Assembly (NCBI RefSeq): GCF_002289575.1
Contig: NZ_NTGA01000007.1
Coordinates: forward strand, 124,001 to 188,000
Length of the DNA: 64,000 nucleotides
Source: Dietzia natronolimnaea
GTDB taxonomy: Bacteria; Actinomycetota; Actinomycetes; Mycobacteriales; Mycobacteriaceae
Reading direction: 5' to 3'
In this document: in pieces, positions 44,538-52,924 of the stretch
How positions within the stretch are numbered: position 1 is the first letter of the stretch
Layout: each line of letters begins with the position of its first letter
Notes under the pieces: model-generated
What the model saw: only the letters and a program-made list of their open reading frames with translations
Database searches by the model: none
What the model was told of the DNA's origin: nothing
Program-made: the position numbers and the translations under genes

Positions 44538-46238
44538 ATGGACCCCATGTCAGAGCCCAGAACCGCCGCCGCCCGCTCCCCGCTGGCAGGCGTGACCGCT
44601 TTCCTGCGCAACTCGTGGCGCACCCTCACCGCCATGCGCACAGCGCTGATCCTGCTGTTCCTCCTGGCCGTGGCCGCGATCCCGGGCGCGCTCCTTCCCC
44701 AGCGCAGTCTCAACGCGGGCAACGTCAACGACTACATCGCCGAGTCCGGGTGGCTGGGCGAGTTCTACGACCGCCTGCAGTTGTTCGACGTGTTCTCCAG
44801 CTGGTGGTTCACCGCCATCTACGTCCTGCTGTTCATCTCGCTCATCGGCTGCCTCACCCCTCGCTGCTTCGAGCTGGTCAGGCAACTGCGCACGCCCCCA
44901 CCGCTCACGCCCCGGAACCTGTCGCGCCTGCCCCACCACGCCGCGTACCGCACCACCGCCACGCCCGAGCAGGCCGCCGATCAGGTGCAGGCCCAGCTCA
45001 AGGGGTGGCGGGTGCGGCGCAGCAACGGCGACGGCCGCGTCCCCGGCACCATCGAGCTCTCCTCCGAGCGCGGCTACACGCGCGAGGTGGGCAACATCGT
45101 GTTCCACTTCGGTCTGCTCGCACTGCTCATCATGTTCGCGGCGGGCAAGTTCGTATACGCCGAGGGGATGCGGGTGATCATCGCCAACGCCGAGTCGCCG
45201 GCCTTCTGCAACACCACTCCCAGCGCGTACGACACGTTCCGGGCGGGCCTGCTGGTCGACGGCACCGATCTCGAGCAGTTCTGTGTGAAGATCGAGGACT
45301 TCCGCGCCGACTACCTGCCCAACGGACAGGCCGAGATGTTCACCTCCAACGTGCGCTACACCGAGGAGGTCACCACCACCGATCCCGACACGTGGGAGCC
45401 GTACGAGATGCGGGTCAACCACCCGCTGCGCATCGGCTCGGTCCGCGTCTACCTGCAGGGACACGGCTTCGCGCCCACGTTCACCGTGACGTTCCCGAAC
45501 GGTGAGACCCGCACCGACACCCAGCACTGGCAGCCGACCGAACTGCAGACCTTCCTGTCGTCGGGCATCATGCGCTTCGACCCACCGGCCGGCATGTACC
45601 CCGACCTGCGCGAGCGACGCACCCAGCAGATCGCCGTGCAGGGCCTGTTCGCGCCCACCGCGTCGTTCGACGGCACCCTGCTGAGTTCGCGCTTCCCGAA
45701 CATGGACGACCCGGCGGTGGCGATCGACGTCTACCAGGGCGACGCCGGGCTCGACACCGGGCGACCGCAGTCGATCTTCTCGCTGGACTCCGACCTCATC
45801 GAGTCGGGGGCGCTCGAGCGGCAGGCGCGCGTCAACCTGTTCCCCGGCGAGTCCACCACCCTCCCCGACGGCACCGAGGTGCGGTTCGACGGCGCCGAGG
45901 AGTTCATCAACATCCAGGTCTCCGAGGACCCCACGCAGATCTGGGTCGGCGTGGCCGCCGTCGTCATGATGGGCGGGTTGATCCTCAGCCTGATGGTGCG
46001 GCGCCGCCGCATCTGGGCGCGCGTGACCGTCGACGACGACGAGGTGACCCGTGTCGACCTGGGTGGCCTCGCCCGGACGGACCGGATGGGCTGGGGCTCG
46101 GAGTTCGACGACCTCCGGGACAGGCTGGTCGCAGCGGCGGCGGTCACACCCGTGTTGCCCGAGGAGGCCGACTCGGGACACACTGCAACCAGTCGCGGCA
46201 CCGCCGGCGACGCTCCGCGGAAGGACGACACCCGGTGA
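44538..46238 (+). CDS. resB: Cytochrome c biogenesis protein ResB (Ccs1)
   Basis: ResB holds and delivers haem with CcsB on the outer face of the membrane. The 566-residue protein has three N-terminal membrane segments (around 30-50, 85-110, 185-205), then a large extracellular domain with QGHGFAPTFTVTFPNGE and FVGVAAVV-type end, and a final membrane helix (about 470-490). An N-terminal LRNSWRTLTAMRTALILLFL segment is typical. ATG 44547 is a possible shorter start. It overlaps ccsB by four bases. It matches Rv0528 in place. Confidence 0.9.
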   Translation: MDPMSEPRTAAARSPLAGVTAFLRNSWRTLTAMRTALILLFLLAVAAIPGALLPQRSLNAGNVNDYIAESGWLGEFYDRLQLFDVFSSWWFTAIYVLLFISLIGCLTPRCFELVRQLRTPPPLTPRNLSRLPHHAAYRTTATPEQAADQVQAQLKGWRVRRSNGDGRVPGTIELSSERGYTREVGNIVFHFGLLALLIMFAAGKFVYAEGMRVIIANAESPAFCNTTPSAYDTFRAGLLVDGTDLEQFCVKIEDFRADYLPNGQAEMFTSNVRYTEEVTTTDPDTWEPYEMRVNHPLRIGSVRVYLQGHGFAPTFTVTFPNGETRTDTQHWQPTELQTFLSSGIMRFDPPAGMYPDLRERRTQQIAVQGLFAPTASFDGTLLSSRFPNMDDPAVAIDVYQGDAGLDTGRPQSIFSLDSDLIESGALERQARVNLFPGESTTLPDGTEVRFDGAEEFINIQVSEDPTQIWVGVAAVVMMGGLILSLMVRRRRIWARVTVDDDEVTRVDLGGLARTDRMGWGSEFDDLRDRLVAAAAVTPVLPEEADSGHTATSRGTAGDAPRKDDTR

Positions 46239-47233
46239 ACACTCTGATACTCGCCCAGGGCCTGCCCATCGACGAGACGCTCTCGACGTACAGCGACCTG
46301 GCGTTCCGCACCGCGTTCGGCATCTACGTCCTGGCCCTGATCGCCTCCCTGATCTACTACGCGGGGTTCCGCGTGGAGAAGGTCTCTCCGAGGCAGCTCG
46401 CCGGGGCCGGCGGGCCGGGACTCACCGAGTCCACCTCGCTGACCGACACCGGTGACGAGAACCGCGCCTCAGCGGGGAGCATGCGCTGGGCGCGGATCGC
46501 GCAGCTGTTCGTCACGATCGCCTTCGTGTTCAGTGCGTCCTCGCTGGTGCTCCGCGGGCTGGCGACCGACCGCTTCCCCTTGGGCAACATGTACGAGTTC
46601 ATCCTGGCCACCACCGTGCTGGCGGTGGGCACGGGACTGGTGTTCCTGCGCAAGCCCGCGTTGCAGGTGGCGTGGCCGTTCGTCCTGGTCCCGGTGTTGC
46701 TGCTGCTGTTCTTCGGTGGGACGCACCTGTACTCCGAGGCTGCTCCGGTGGTGCCCGCACTGCGTTCGTACTGGCTGCCGATCCACGTGACGATCATCTC
46801 GTTGGGCTCGGGCATCCTGCTCATCCCGGGCGTCGTGTCGATCATGTACCTGCTGCGCGTGTGGCAGCCGCAGGGGCAGGAGAAGGGGTGGGCCACGCGA
46901 CTGACCCGGCCGCTGCCCGCCGCCGAAACCCTGGACCGGTTGGCGTACCGCACCACGGTGATCGGCTTCCCGATCTTCAGCGTGGGCATCCTGCTCGGGG
47001 CGGTCTGGGCCGAGAGCGCGTGGGGCCGCTTCTGGGGCTGGGATCCCAAGGAGACCGCGTCGTTCATCTCCTGGGTCCTCTACGCCGGGTACCTCCACGC
47101 ACGCGCGACCAGCGGCTGGGGCCCCAAGAAGGCGGCGTGGATCAACATCGCGGGTTTCGTGGTGTTGGCGTTCAACCTCTTCTTCATCAACATCGTGGTC
47201 TCGGGCCTGCACTCCTACGCCGGCCTGAACTAG
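46235..47233 (+). CDS. ccsB: Cytochrome c synthase subunit CcsB/CcsA
   Basis: The 332-residue protein has eight membrane segments and the tryptophan-rich haem loop WGRFWGWDPKETASFISW, the mark of the CcsA/CcmC haem-handling superfamily. Haem-ligand histidines lie in WLPIHVTIIS and VSGLHSYAG. It couples haem to reduced apocytochrome c together with ResB. The ResA-like and CcdA partners lie 11 kb away on the other side of the island. A hairpin follows at 47263-47282. Confidence 0.93.
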   Translation: MNTLILAQGLPIDETLSTYSDLAFRTAFGIYVLALIASLIYYAGFRVEKVSPRQLAGAGGPGLTESTSLTDTGDENRASAGSMRWARIAQLFVTIAFVFSASSLVLRGLATDRFPLGNMYEFILATTVLAVGTGLVFLRKPALQVAWPFVLVPVLLLLFFGGTHLYSEAAPVVPALRSYWLPIHVTIISLGSGILLIPGVVSIMYLLRVWQPQGQEKGWATRLTRPLPAAETLDRLAYRTTVIGFPIFSVGILLGAVWAESAWGRFWGWDPKETASFISWVLYAGYLHARATSGWGPKKAAWINIAGFVVLAFNLFFINIVVSGLHSYAGLN

Positions 47234-47262
47234 TCGCTCAGCGCTCAGTCGCCGCGGCACCC

Positions 47263-47282
47263 GCCCACGCGGACGCGTGGGC
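47263..47282 (+). terminator. 8-bp hairpin after ccsB
   Basis: gcccacgc (47263-47270) pairs with gcgtgggc (47275-47282) around a ggac loop. It lies 30 bases after the stop and ends the cytochrome c unit. Confidence 0.75.
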
Positions 47283-47332
47283 ATGTCGTCGACCACCCGG
47301 GCCAGCTGTCTCGTGCACGCGTCCTCCTGTAG

Positions 47333-47354
47333 CGATATCATGGTCACGATATCG
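47333..47354 (+). promoter_or_regulatory. Inverted repeat upstream of the antitoxin gene
   Basis: cgatatc (47333-47339) and gatatcg (47348-47354) are reverse complements, 8 bases apart. They lie over the likely -10 region and end 9 bases before the antitoxin ATG. Such sites are bound by RHH antitoxins, so autoregulation is expected. Confidence 0.65.
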
Positions 47355-47363
47355 GAGGTCGTC

Positions 47364-47594
47364 ATGGCAGAGCAGATTCTGATCCGCAATCTCCCTGAGG
47401 GCACCAAAGCAGCCCTCAGGGCTCGCGCCGAGCGGCATCGACGGTCGGTTGAGGCGGAGACGCGTGAGATTCTCGCCGAGGCGCTGGCGGAGGACCCCAG
47501 CACGCTCCCGGACCTGTTGGCCGGCGACGACGGCGCCGACATCGAGTTCGAGCCCGGGCGGCTCGGTCTCACGGTCCGAGACTCGGACCTGTGA
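47364..47594 (+). CDS. FitA/VapB-type ribbon-helix-helix antitoxin
   Basis: ATG 47364, preceded by cggaggt, gives 76 residues. The N-terminus [20 protein letters not shown] is the RHH strand and first helix, with [17 protein letters not shown] as the second. The C-terminal acidic part ([15 protein letters not shown]) would wrap the toxin's active site. It overlaps the toxin by four bases. The FitA subgroup is suggested by the IRNLPE and R-S-x-E-A-E-x-R pattern. Confidence 0.88.
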   Translation: MAEQILIRNLPEGTKAALRARAERHRRSVEAETREILAEALAEDPSTLPDLLAGDDGADIEFEPGRLGLTVRDSDL

Positions 47595-48040
47595 CAGGGG
47601 CCGGGCGACGGGCCAGGTTCGTCCTCGACACCAACGTCGTATCCGCTCTTCGGGTTCGCGGACGACATCCGGCGGTGGAGGAGTGGGCTTCCGCTGTGCC
47701 TGTGACCGACCTGTTCGTGACCGCGATGACCATCAGCGAGATCGAGCGCGGAGTCATCGCTAAGGAACGGTCGGATCCACGGCAGGGCGATGTTCTGCGC
47801 CGATGGTTCGACACTCGGGTGCTGCCGGCCTTTGCCGGCCGGGTACTGCCGTTCGACCTGACCGCGGCCCGCATCGTGGCGACGTACCGGGTCCCGGATC
47901 GCGCTCCTCTGGACGACGCCCTCATCGGTGCCGTCGCACAGGCTGCAGACATGACGGTCGCCACCCGGAACATCCGCCACTTCGAGCCGCTCGGCGTCGA
48001 GTGTGTCGATCCGTGGAAGTCGTCCGTGTCGGACCGGTAG
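47591..48040 (+). CDS. VapC/FitB-type PIN-domain ribonuclease toxin
   Basis: The 149-residue protein has the PIN acidic residues: Asp in [12 protein letters not shown], Glu in [10 protein letters not shown], Asp in [12 protein letters not shown] and the [14 protein letters not shown] end. It should cleave RNA when free of the antitoxin. Its GTG overlaps the antitoxin stop. The pair lies between ccsB and a DUF4287-like gene. The call is secure; the RNA target is unknown. Confidence 0.9.
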   Translation: MTGAGRRARFVLDTNVVSALRVRGRHPAVEEWASAVPVTDLFVTAMTISEIERGVIAKERSDPRQGDVLRRWFDTRVLPAFAGRVLPFDLTAARIVATYRVPDRAPLDDALIGAVAQAADMTVATRNIRHFEPLGVECVDPWKSSVSDR

Positions 48041-48055
48041 CACGCATGACCTGGG

Positions 48056-48082
48056 GTGCCCTGCAACCCGGTTGCAGGGCAC
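48056..48082. terminator. 12-bp hairpin, also one copy of a palindromic repeat
   Basis: gtgccctgcaac (48056-48067) pairs perfectly with 48071-48082 across a 3-base loop, between two convergent genes. On the minus strand the sequence 48082 to about 48042 reads gtgccctgca, then gcagggca, cccaggtca and gcg, nearly the same as the copy at 48722-48760. Confidence 0.85.
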
Positions 48083-48097
48083 GGAGGTGGTGGCTAT

Positions 48098-48643
48098 TCA
48101 GAGCTGCGCGAGCAGGTCCTTCCAGACGGGCTTCCAGTAGTCGATCGCCTCGGCCGAGTCGAGCTTGGTGTGTGTCAGCCCCACCGAGGACTTGCCGTTC
48201 TTCTTGTCGCTGAAGTTCAGCGCGACGCGCGTGCCGTCGGTCAGCGGGACCCGCCAGTAGCGCCACTTCTCGCTGCTCGACGTGGCCGCGGGGGCCTCGA
48301 CCTCGACGCCGCCGAACTCCTCGCGGTCCCCGGCGAGGTCCACCCACGCCTGCAGCGCCGCGTCCATGTCGCCGGTCACGGTCCGCGAGGTCGACAACTG
48401 GAAGTCGCCGGTGCAGGACTGGCCCGGAACCCGTAGGCCGGCGTGCTGCTCATAGGCGATGGCCGTGCCCTGGGCCCACCACTCGGCGCGCTCGACCGAC
48501 TCCGGCATCATCCCCAGGGCCGCCTTCGCGATCGCCGAATGCGCCATCTCGCGCGCGCCGGCCTGCTCGAGCATCTCGACCCACTCGTCCCACGACCGGC
48601 CGGTGGCGGAGGCGATTGCAGAGGTGTTGGAGGGCTTCGTCAT
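48098..48643 (-). CDS. DUF4287-like protein with C-terminal SRPBCC-like part
   Basis: The 181-residue protein begins with a helical DUF4287-like domain: TGRSWDEWVEMLEQAGARE, then AEWWAQGTAIAYEQHAG. The C-terminal half (WRYWRVPLTDGTRVALNFSD, SVGLTHTKLDSAEAIDYWKP, then WKDLL) resembles an AHSA1/SRPBCC end with its last helix. The function is unknown; AHSA1-type folds bind hydrophobic ligands. It is flanked on both sides by inverted copies of the palindromic repeat. No operon partner exists. Confidence 0.7.
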   Translation of the reverse strand: MTKPSNTSAIASATGRSWDEWVEMLEQAGAREMAHSAIAKAALGMMPESVERAEWWAQGTAIAYEQHAGLRVPGQSCTGDFQLSTSRTVTGDMDAALQAWVDLAGDREEFGGVEVEAPAATSSSEKWRYWRVPLTDGTRVALNFSDKKNGKSSVGLTHTKLDSAEAIDYWKPVWKDLLAQL

Positions 48644-48721
48644 ACCCTCATGCTGCCCCAGCGGGGCGCGTGCGGTCGTCGGTTCCTCCCGCAGCCGCTC
48701 CGAAAAGTGAGCTTCCCTCCG

Positions 48722-48760
48722 GTGCCCTGCACCCCCTCCGCAGGGCAGCCCAGGTCACGC
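48722..48760. repeat. Second copy of the palindromic repeat
   Basis: gtgccctgca, a C-rich loop, gcagggca, one base, cccaggtca and gcg. The stem is 8 bp (48723-48730 with 48740-48747). It matches the copy at 48082-48042 on the other strand except in the loop, so the DUF4287-like gene lies between inverted copies. Confidence 0.75.
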
Positions 48761-48787
48761 GGGGTTCCCGAGCGCGAGGTGAGGCCA

Positions 48788-48859
48788 CGACCAGAGCGGA
48801 GACCACGACCAGAACCGAGACCTCGACCAGAACCGAGACCTCGACCAGAACCGAGACCA
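48788..48859. repeat. Four 18-bp tandem repeats
   Basis: The unit cgaccagaaccgagacct occurs at 48788-48805 (two or three changes), 48806-48823, 48824-48841 and 48842-48859. A cgacgacgacgacgag run follows. It lies about 140 bases before the response regulator start, where a longer reading frame would encode Thr/Arg/Glu repeats, but the true start is later. There are no spacers, so it is not a CRISPR. Confidence 0.85.
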
Positions 48860-49002
48860 CGACGACGACGACGAGTCCCGCCGCCGCGACACGGTCCCAT
48901 CCGCCCGACGATCCGACCGTGCAGGTGCCAGCGACCGCGGCTCCCAGCCAACTGCCAGCGAACTGCCGGGGAACCGCCACGATCGCTCGGCATACTGTGC
49001 AC

Positions 49003-49728
49003 GTGAACGCCACAACGAGCAACGCCCCCGACGCCCGGCCCGAGGCCCGGGTCCTGGTGGTCGACGACGAGGAGAACATCGTCGAGCTGCTGTCGGTCTC
49101 CCTGCGATTCCAGGGCTTCGAGGTCGAGACCGCCCGCACCGGTGCCGAGGCGATCGACAAGGCCCGCCGCTTCCGTCCCGACGCGGTGATCCTGGATGTG
49201 ATGATGCCGGTCATGGACGGCTTCGACGCGGTCACGCGACTGCGCGCGGACGGCTGCGACGCGCCGGTGCTGTTCCTCACCGCGCGGGACGCCGTGGCCG
49301 ATCGGGTCGCCGGACTCACCCTGGGGGCCGACGACTACGTGACCAAGCCGTTCAGCCTAGAGGAGGTGGTGGCCCGGTTGCGCACGATCCTGCGCCGCGC
49401 GGGCACGCTGTCCGGGGCCGAGCGCAGCTCGCGGCTCACCTACGCCGACCTCGAGCTGGACGAGGACAGCCACGAGGTCCACAAGGCGGGCCGGGCCGTC
49501 GCGCTCTCGCCCACCGAGTTCACCCTGCTGCGCTACCTCATGGTCAACGCCGGGACGGTGCTGTCCAAGGCGCGCATCCTCGACCACGTGTGGGACTACG
49601 ACTTCGGCGGCGACGGCGGCGTGGTCGAGTCCTACGTGTCGTACCTGCGTAAGAAGATCGACACCGAGGAGCCGAGACTCATCCACACCATCCGCGGCGT
49701 CGGCTACGTGTTGCGCGAACCGCGCTGA
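49003..49728 (+). CDS. OmpR-family response regulator
   Basis: GTG 49003 gives 241 residues. The receiver has VVDDEENIVELL, the phospho-Asp in VILDVMMPVMDGF and the Lys in DDYVTKPFSLEEV. The winged helix has LSPTEFTLLRYLMVNAG, VLSKARILDHVWDYDFGG and HTIRGVGYVLR. A CATACT box six bases before the GTG suggests a leaderless start; the frame upstream is only the 18-bp repeat region. Its closest type, as far as I can judge, is the TrcR/TcrX/PhoP group. It overlaps the kinase by one base. Confidence 0.88.
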   Translation: MNATTSNAPDARPEARVLVVDDEENIVELLSVSLRFQGFEVETARTGAEAIDKARRFRPDAVILDVMMPVMDGFDAVTRLRADGCDAPVLFLTARDAVADRVAGLTLGADDYVTKPFSLEEVVARLRTILRRAGTLSGAERSSRLTYADLELDEDSHEVHKAGRAVALSPTEFTLLRYLMVNAGTVLSKARILDHVWDYDFGGDGGVVESYVSYLRKKIDTEEPRLIHTIRGVGYVLREPR

Positions 49729-51305
49729 TGCCCAGTTCGCCGGGCGTGCCCGCCTCGTCGTCGTCCCCGTCGTCGTCCTCCTCGTCGCCCCCGCCGACGT
49801 CCCCGTCGTCGACCTCGTCGTCGTCATCAACCTCGGCCGCTTCTCCCGCCCCGCGGCGTCGCGCGGTCCCGCTGCGGGTGAGTCTGGTCGTGCTCGCGGT
49901 GGTGCTGACCGCGCTTGCGCTGCTGGTCTCGGGGGTCGCGGTGACCCGCGCGCTGGAGGCCTCGATGCTCGAGCGGACCGATGTCGCGCTGCACCAGGCC
50001 GAACGCGGATGGGCCCGTCCGATGGGCGACCTGCCCGCCGATGCGCCGCCCCCGCCGCCGCGCGCGCCCGGACCCGAGAGCCCGCCGAGCCGGTACTTCG
50101 TGCAGGTCAGAGACGCCGACGGCGCCGTGGTTGTGGAGATCAACGACGAGGACTCCGCACCTGACCTCGACTCGCTGGACCCGGACACCCCCACGACGGT
50201 CCCGTCCACGGGGGACGGATCGACCTCATGGCGGGCGCTGCGGTTCGACGGCCCCGGCGGGGAGAGCGTGACGGTCGCGATCCCACTGACGGAGAACCGG
50301 GCCGTGGTCCAGCGGCTGGTCTACCTGCAGGTGGGCATCGGGATCGTGGTCCTGGCGCTGCTCGCGCTGGCCGCCTACGCGACAGTGCACCGCAGCCTGC
50401 GGCCACTGCGGGAGGTGGAGCGCACGGCGGCGGCGATCGCGGGCGGGGACCTGTCCCGACGGGTGCCGGAGCGCGACCCGAGAACGGAGGTCGGGACACT
50501 GGCCGCGGCGGTCAACGCGATGCTCGCACGGATCCAGACCTCAATGGCCGACGCCGCCGAGGCCGAGGACGCGGCCCGCTCCTCCGCCGAGGCGGCCCGC
50601 GAGTTGGAGGCCACCGCGGTGCGGTCGGAGGCGGCGATGCGCCGGTTCGTCGCCGACGCCGGCCACGACCTCCGCACCCCCTTGACGACGATCCGCGGGT
50701 TTGCCGAGCTCCACCGGCAGGGCGCCTCGGGCGACACCGACAGGCTGATGCGGCGCATCGAAGCCGAGGCGCGGCGCATGGGCGTGATGGTGGAGGATCT
50801 GCTGACCCTGGCGCGGCTCGACGAGCAGCGGCCGCTGGCCCGCGAGCAGGTGGACCTGCTGGGGCTGGCCGCCGATGCGGTCCACGACGCGCGGCTCCTC
50901 GCCCCGGACCGGCGCATCGGGCTGGAGGTCATCGAGGGGCCAGGCACGCCGGAGGTGCTCGGCGACGACACGAGGCTCCGTCAGGTGCTGGGCAACCTGG
51001 TCGACAACGCCCTGGCCCACACGCCACTGGATGCCGACGTGACGGTGCGGGTCGGCACCCGCGGCGACGACGCGGTGCTTGAGGTGGCCGATCGCGGGCC
51101 CGGGATGACGCCGGAGCAGGCCGCCCGCGCCTTCGAGCGCTTCTACCGGGCCGACACCTCCCGCACCAGAGCGACCGGGGGGAGCGGGCTCGGGCTGGCG
51201 ATCGTGCGGTCACTGGTGGACGCGCACGGCGGGTCAGCCAGCGTGGAGACCGCCGCCGGGCAGGGCGCGACGTTCCGGGTGCTGCTGCCGCGGGTGCAGG
51301 CCTGA
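49728..51305 (+). CDS. Two-component sensor histidine kinase
   Basis: The 525-residue kinase has a Ser/Pro/Thr run for the first 40 residues, a first membrane helix (about 52-74), an extracellular domain with a Pro-rich stretch (about 75-190), a second helix (about 205-225), HAMP (RSLRPLREVERTAAAIAGGD), the H-box FVADAGHDLRTPLTTIRGF, and ATPase boxes DRGPGM, FERFYRAD and GSGLGLAIVRS. The H-box and HAMP resemble the TrcS/TcrY group. The signal is unknown. The polyserine start is probably cytosolic and disordered. Confidence 0.9.
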   Translation: MPSSPGVPASSSSPSSSSSSPPPTSPSSTSSSSSTSAASPAPRRRAVPLRVSLVVLAVVLTALALLVSGVAVTRALEASMLERTDVALHQAERGWARPMGDLPADAPPPPPRAPGPESPPSRYFVQVRDADGAVVVEINDEDSAPDLDSLDPDTPTTVPSTGDGSTSWRALRFDGPGGESVTVAIPLTENRAVVQRLVYLQVGIGIVVLALLALAAYATVHRSLRPLREVERTAAAIAGGDLSRRVPERDPRTEVGTLAAAVNAMLARIQTSMADAAEAEDAARSSAEAARELEATAVRSEAAMRRFVADAGHDLRTPLTTIRGFAELHRQGASGDTDRLMRRIEAEARRMGVMVEDLLTLARLDEQRPLAREQVDLLGLAADAVHDARLLAPDRRIGLEVIEGPGTPEVLGDDTRLRQVLGNLVDNALAHTPLDADVTVRVGTRGDDAVLEVADRGPGMTPEQAARAFERFYRADTSRTRATGGSGLGLAIVRSLVDAHGGSASVETAAGQGATFRVLLPRVQA

Positions 51306-51414
51306 GGGACGACGACGAATGCGCTGACGGAATCTATCCGCGCGGCTGGATCGAGCAGAGGGCGGCGGCGCCGGCCGGGCAGCGTCCCGCCCTGTCGTGC
51401 CGGTCGGACCGGCC

Positions 51415-52299
51415 TCAGGACCACTGCTCCACAAAGGCGAGGGTGGCGGCGTCCGCGACCTCGGGGTCGGAGGCGGTGAGGAAGTGCTGGCCGCCCTCGA
51501 CGATCTGCAGCGTGGCGGACAGGGAGCCGGTGAACCTAGAGATGCCGTCCTCGGCGTTGGCCACCGAGTACACCTGGTCGGCCGTTCCCTGCAGCCAGAG
51601 CACAGGGCAGTGCACATCGCTCAACCGTGCCTCCAGGCCGTCGCGGTCGCGGAGGTTGATGGAGCTGGTGCGCAGGCGCCGGCGGCCCTCGTCGCCGCGA
51701 TAGTTGGTGCGGTAGGTCTGGATCCAGAAGTCCCGCTCCGCGTCGGAGACGTTCTCGCCGAGACCGGCACCGAGCACCGCCACCACGAAGTCGTCGTCCA
51801 CCACCCAGTCCTCGCCGACGGGCTCGGCGAGCGCCTCGATGGCGGGGCTGCAGAACTCGGCGCCGTTCCAGCAACCGCGTTCCATACTGGCCGGGCTCTC
51901 GTAGTCCATGGAGGTGCCGCAGATGACGATGCCCTCGACGGTGCCGGGATTGAGCAGCGCCATGCGCGTGGCGATCCATCCCCCCTGGGACGTGCCGAGG
52001 ACGAACGCCTTGGAGATATTCAGGGCGTCGAGCACCTGCAGGGCGGCGATCGCACTGTCCCAGTAGGTGAAGTGCCGGTACCGGGCGCGGGTCTCCCCGT
52101 GGCCGTAGGGCTCGATCGCCAGCAGGTTCATCCGCGAGGCGAGATCCGCGTTGGCGAACTGCGGCCGGTACAGCTCGACCGAGGTGGTGAACGAGTTGAT
52201 CATCACCAGCGTGGGCAGGGCGGGGTCGTACTGGCGGGCGAACCTGTATCCGATTGTCGATCCGCCCAGGTGGGGGATGTCGATGGTCTGCGTCGTCAT
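51415..52299 (-). CDS. Alpha/beta hydrolase
   Basis: The 294-residue protein starts best at ATG 52299 (MTTQTIDIPHLGG); an upstream ATG at 52365 adds a low-quality 22 residues. The nucleophile elbow is VLGTSQGGWIATR with a Ser, the acid is in LWLQGTADQVY, and the His lies in VEGGQHFLTASDP. The oxyanion region is MINSFTTSVELYRPQF rather than HG, as in meta-cleavage or 3-oxoadipate enol-lactonase-like hydrolases. The substrate is not known. It is convergent with the kinase gene. Confidence 0.78.
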   Translation of the reverse strand: MTTQTIDIPHLGGSTIGYRFARQYDPALPTLVMINSFTTSVELYRPQFANADLASRMNLLAIEPYGHGETRARYRHFTYWDSAIAALQVLDALNISKAFVLGTSQGGWIATRMALLNPGTVEGIVICGTSMDYESPASMERGCWNGAEFCSPAIEALAEPVGEDWVVDDDFVVAVLGAGLGENVSDAERDFWIQTYRTNYRGDEGRRRLRTSSINLRDRDGLEARLSDVHCPVLWLQGTADQVYSVANAEDGISRFTGSLSATLQIVEGGQHFLTASDPEVADAATLAFVEQWS

Positions 52300-52395
52300 G
52301 GCGGAGTCTCTCTGGAGGGGAGTGCGCGAGGGGGTACTCGAACCATAGGACTCTGCCGGCGCCACGGCAGCGGATCGGCGGGTCCCGCGTGCCGG

Positions 52396-52815
52396 TCAGG
52401 CCGCCGGCGTGGTGACGACGGCGACCGTGGTCAGCGGCGGCAGGTCAAAGGCCCAGCCGCCGGTGCCCTCCGGGCGGAGCATCGCCCGCTGCGCCGAGTC
52501 GTCGAGCTGGAACGTCAGGACGATCTCGTACTCGCGGTCCGGCGACAGGCGCGTGGTCGTGGAGACCGCGGACTGCTCGCAGTCCGAGCCGACGGTCCGG
52601 GCGTCGCGGGTCGCGCCACCGGAGCGGAGTTCGGCGAAGTCGCCGGGGCCGAGGGACGACCAGCGATCCGGGCCCGCCTCTGCCGAGGTGGTGATGCTCA
52701 GGGTGAGCTCCACCCCGCAGCCGGGGGTCCGCACGATGTCGTCGATCTTCGCCGAACCGAGCTCGACGCCGTCGCGGCCCACCACCGTGAACCACCGGCC
52801 GGGCGCCACGGTCAC
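52396..52815 (-). CDS. Secreted/lipoprotein-like hypothetical protein, N-terminus lost or unclear
   Basis: From GTG 52815 the protein has 139 residues: a beta-rich domain with RWFTVVGRDGVELGSAKI, three cysteines (PGCGVEL, SDCEQ) and an EYEIVLTFQLDD strand. The frame stays open upstream through a Ser/Pro/Lys linker (SSAAPERSPSPTPVRRTE), which looks like the stalk of a lipoprotein. However, no start codon exists between 52815 and the end of the regulator gene at 52925, and the first ATG (53088) lies inside that gene. A signal peptide should lie there but does not. I infer a 5' truncation. The function is unknown. Confidence 0.5.
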   Translation of the reverse strand: MTVAPGRWFTVVGRDGVELGSAKIDDIVRTPGCGVELTLSITTSAEAGPDRWSSLGPGDFAELRSGGATRDARTVGSDCEQSAVSTTTRLSPDREYEIVLTFQLDDSAQRAMLRPEGTGGWAFDLPPLTTVAVVTTPAA

Positions 52816-52924
52816 AGGACGCCGCTGTGCTTCCGTGGCGGCCGGCTGGTCCGTTGATTCGGGCTTCGCGGCGGGCTTCTCCGCGGACTCGGTTCGCCGA
52901 ACCGGCGTCGGCGACGGGCTGCGC

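Noticed and set aside
48788-48859. Possible CRISPR array
   Set aside because: The four 18-bp units are directly adjacent with no spacers, and no cas gene is in the window.
48616-49002. Response regulator extended upstream to 370 residues
   Set aside because: The extension translates the 18-bp tandem repeats and crosses a likely promoter; the receiver domain begins shortly after GTG 49003.
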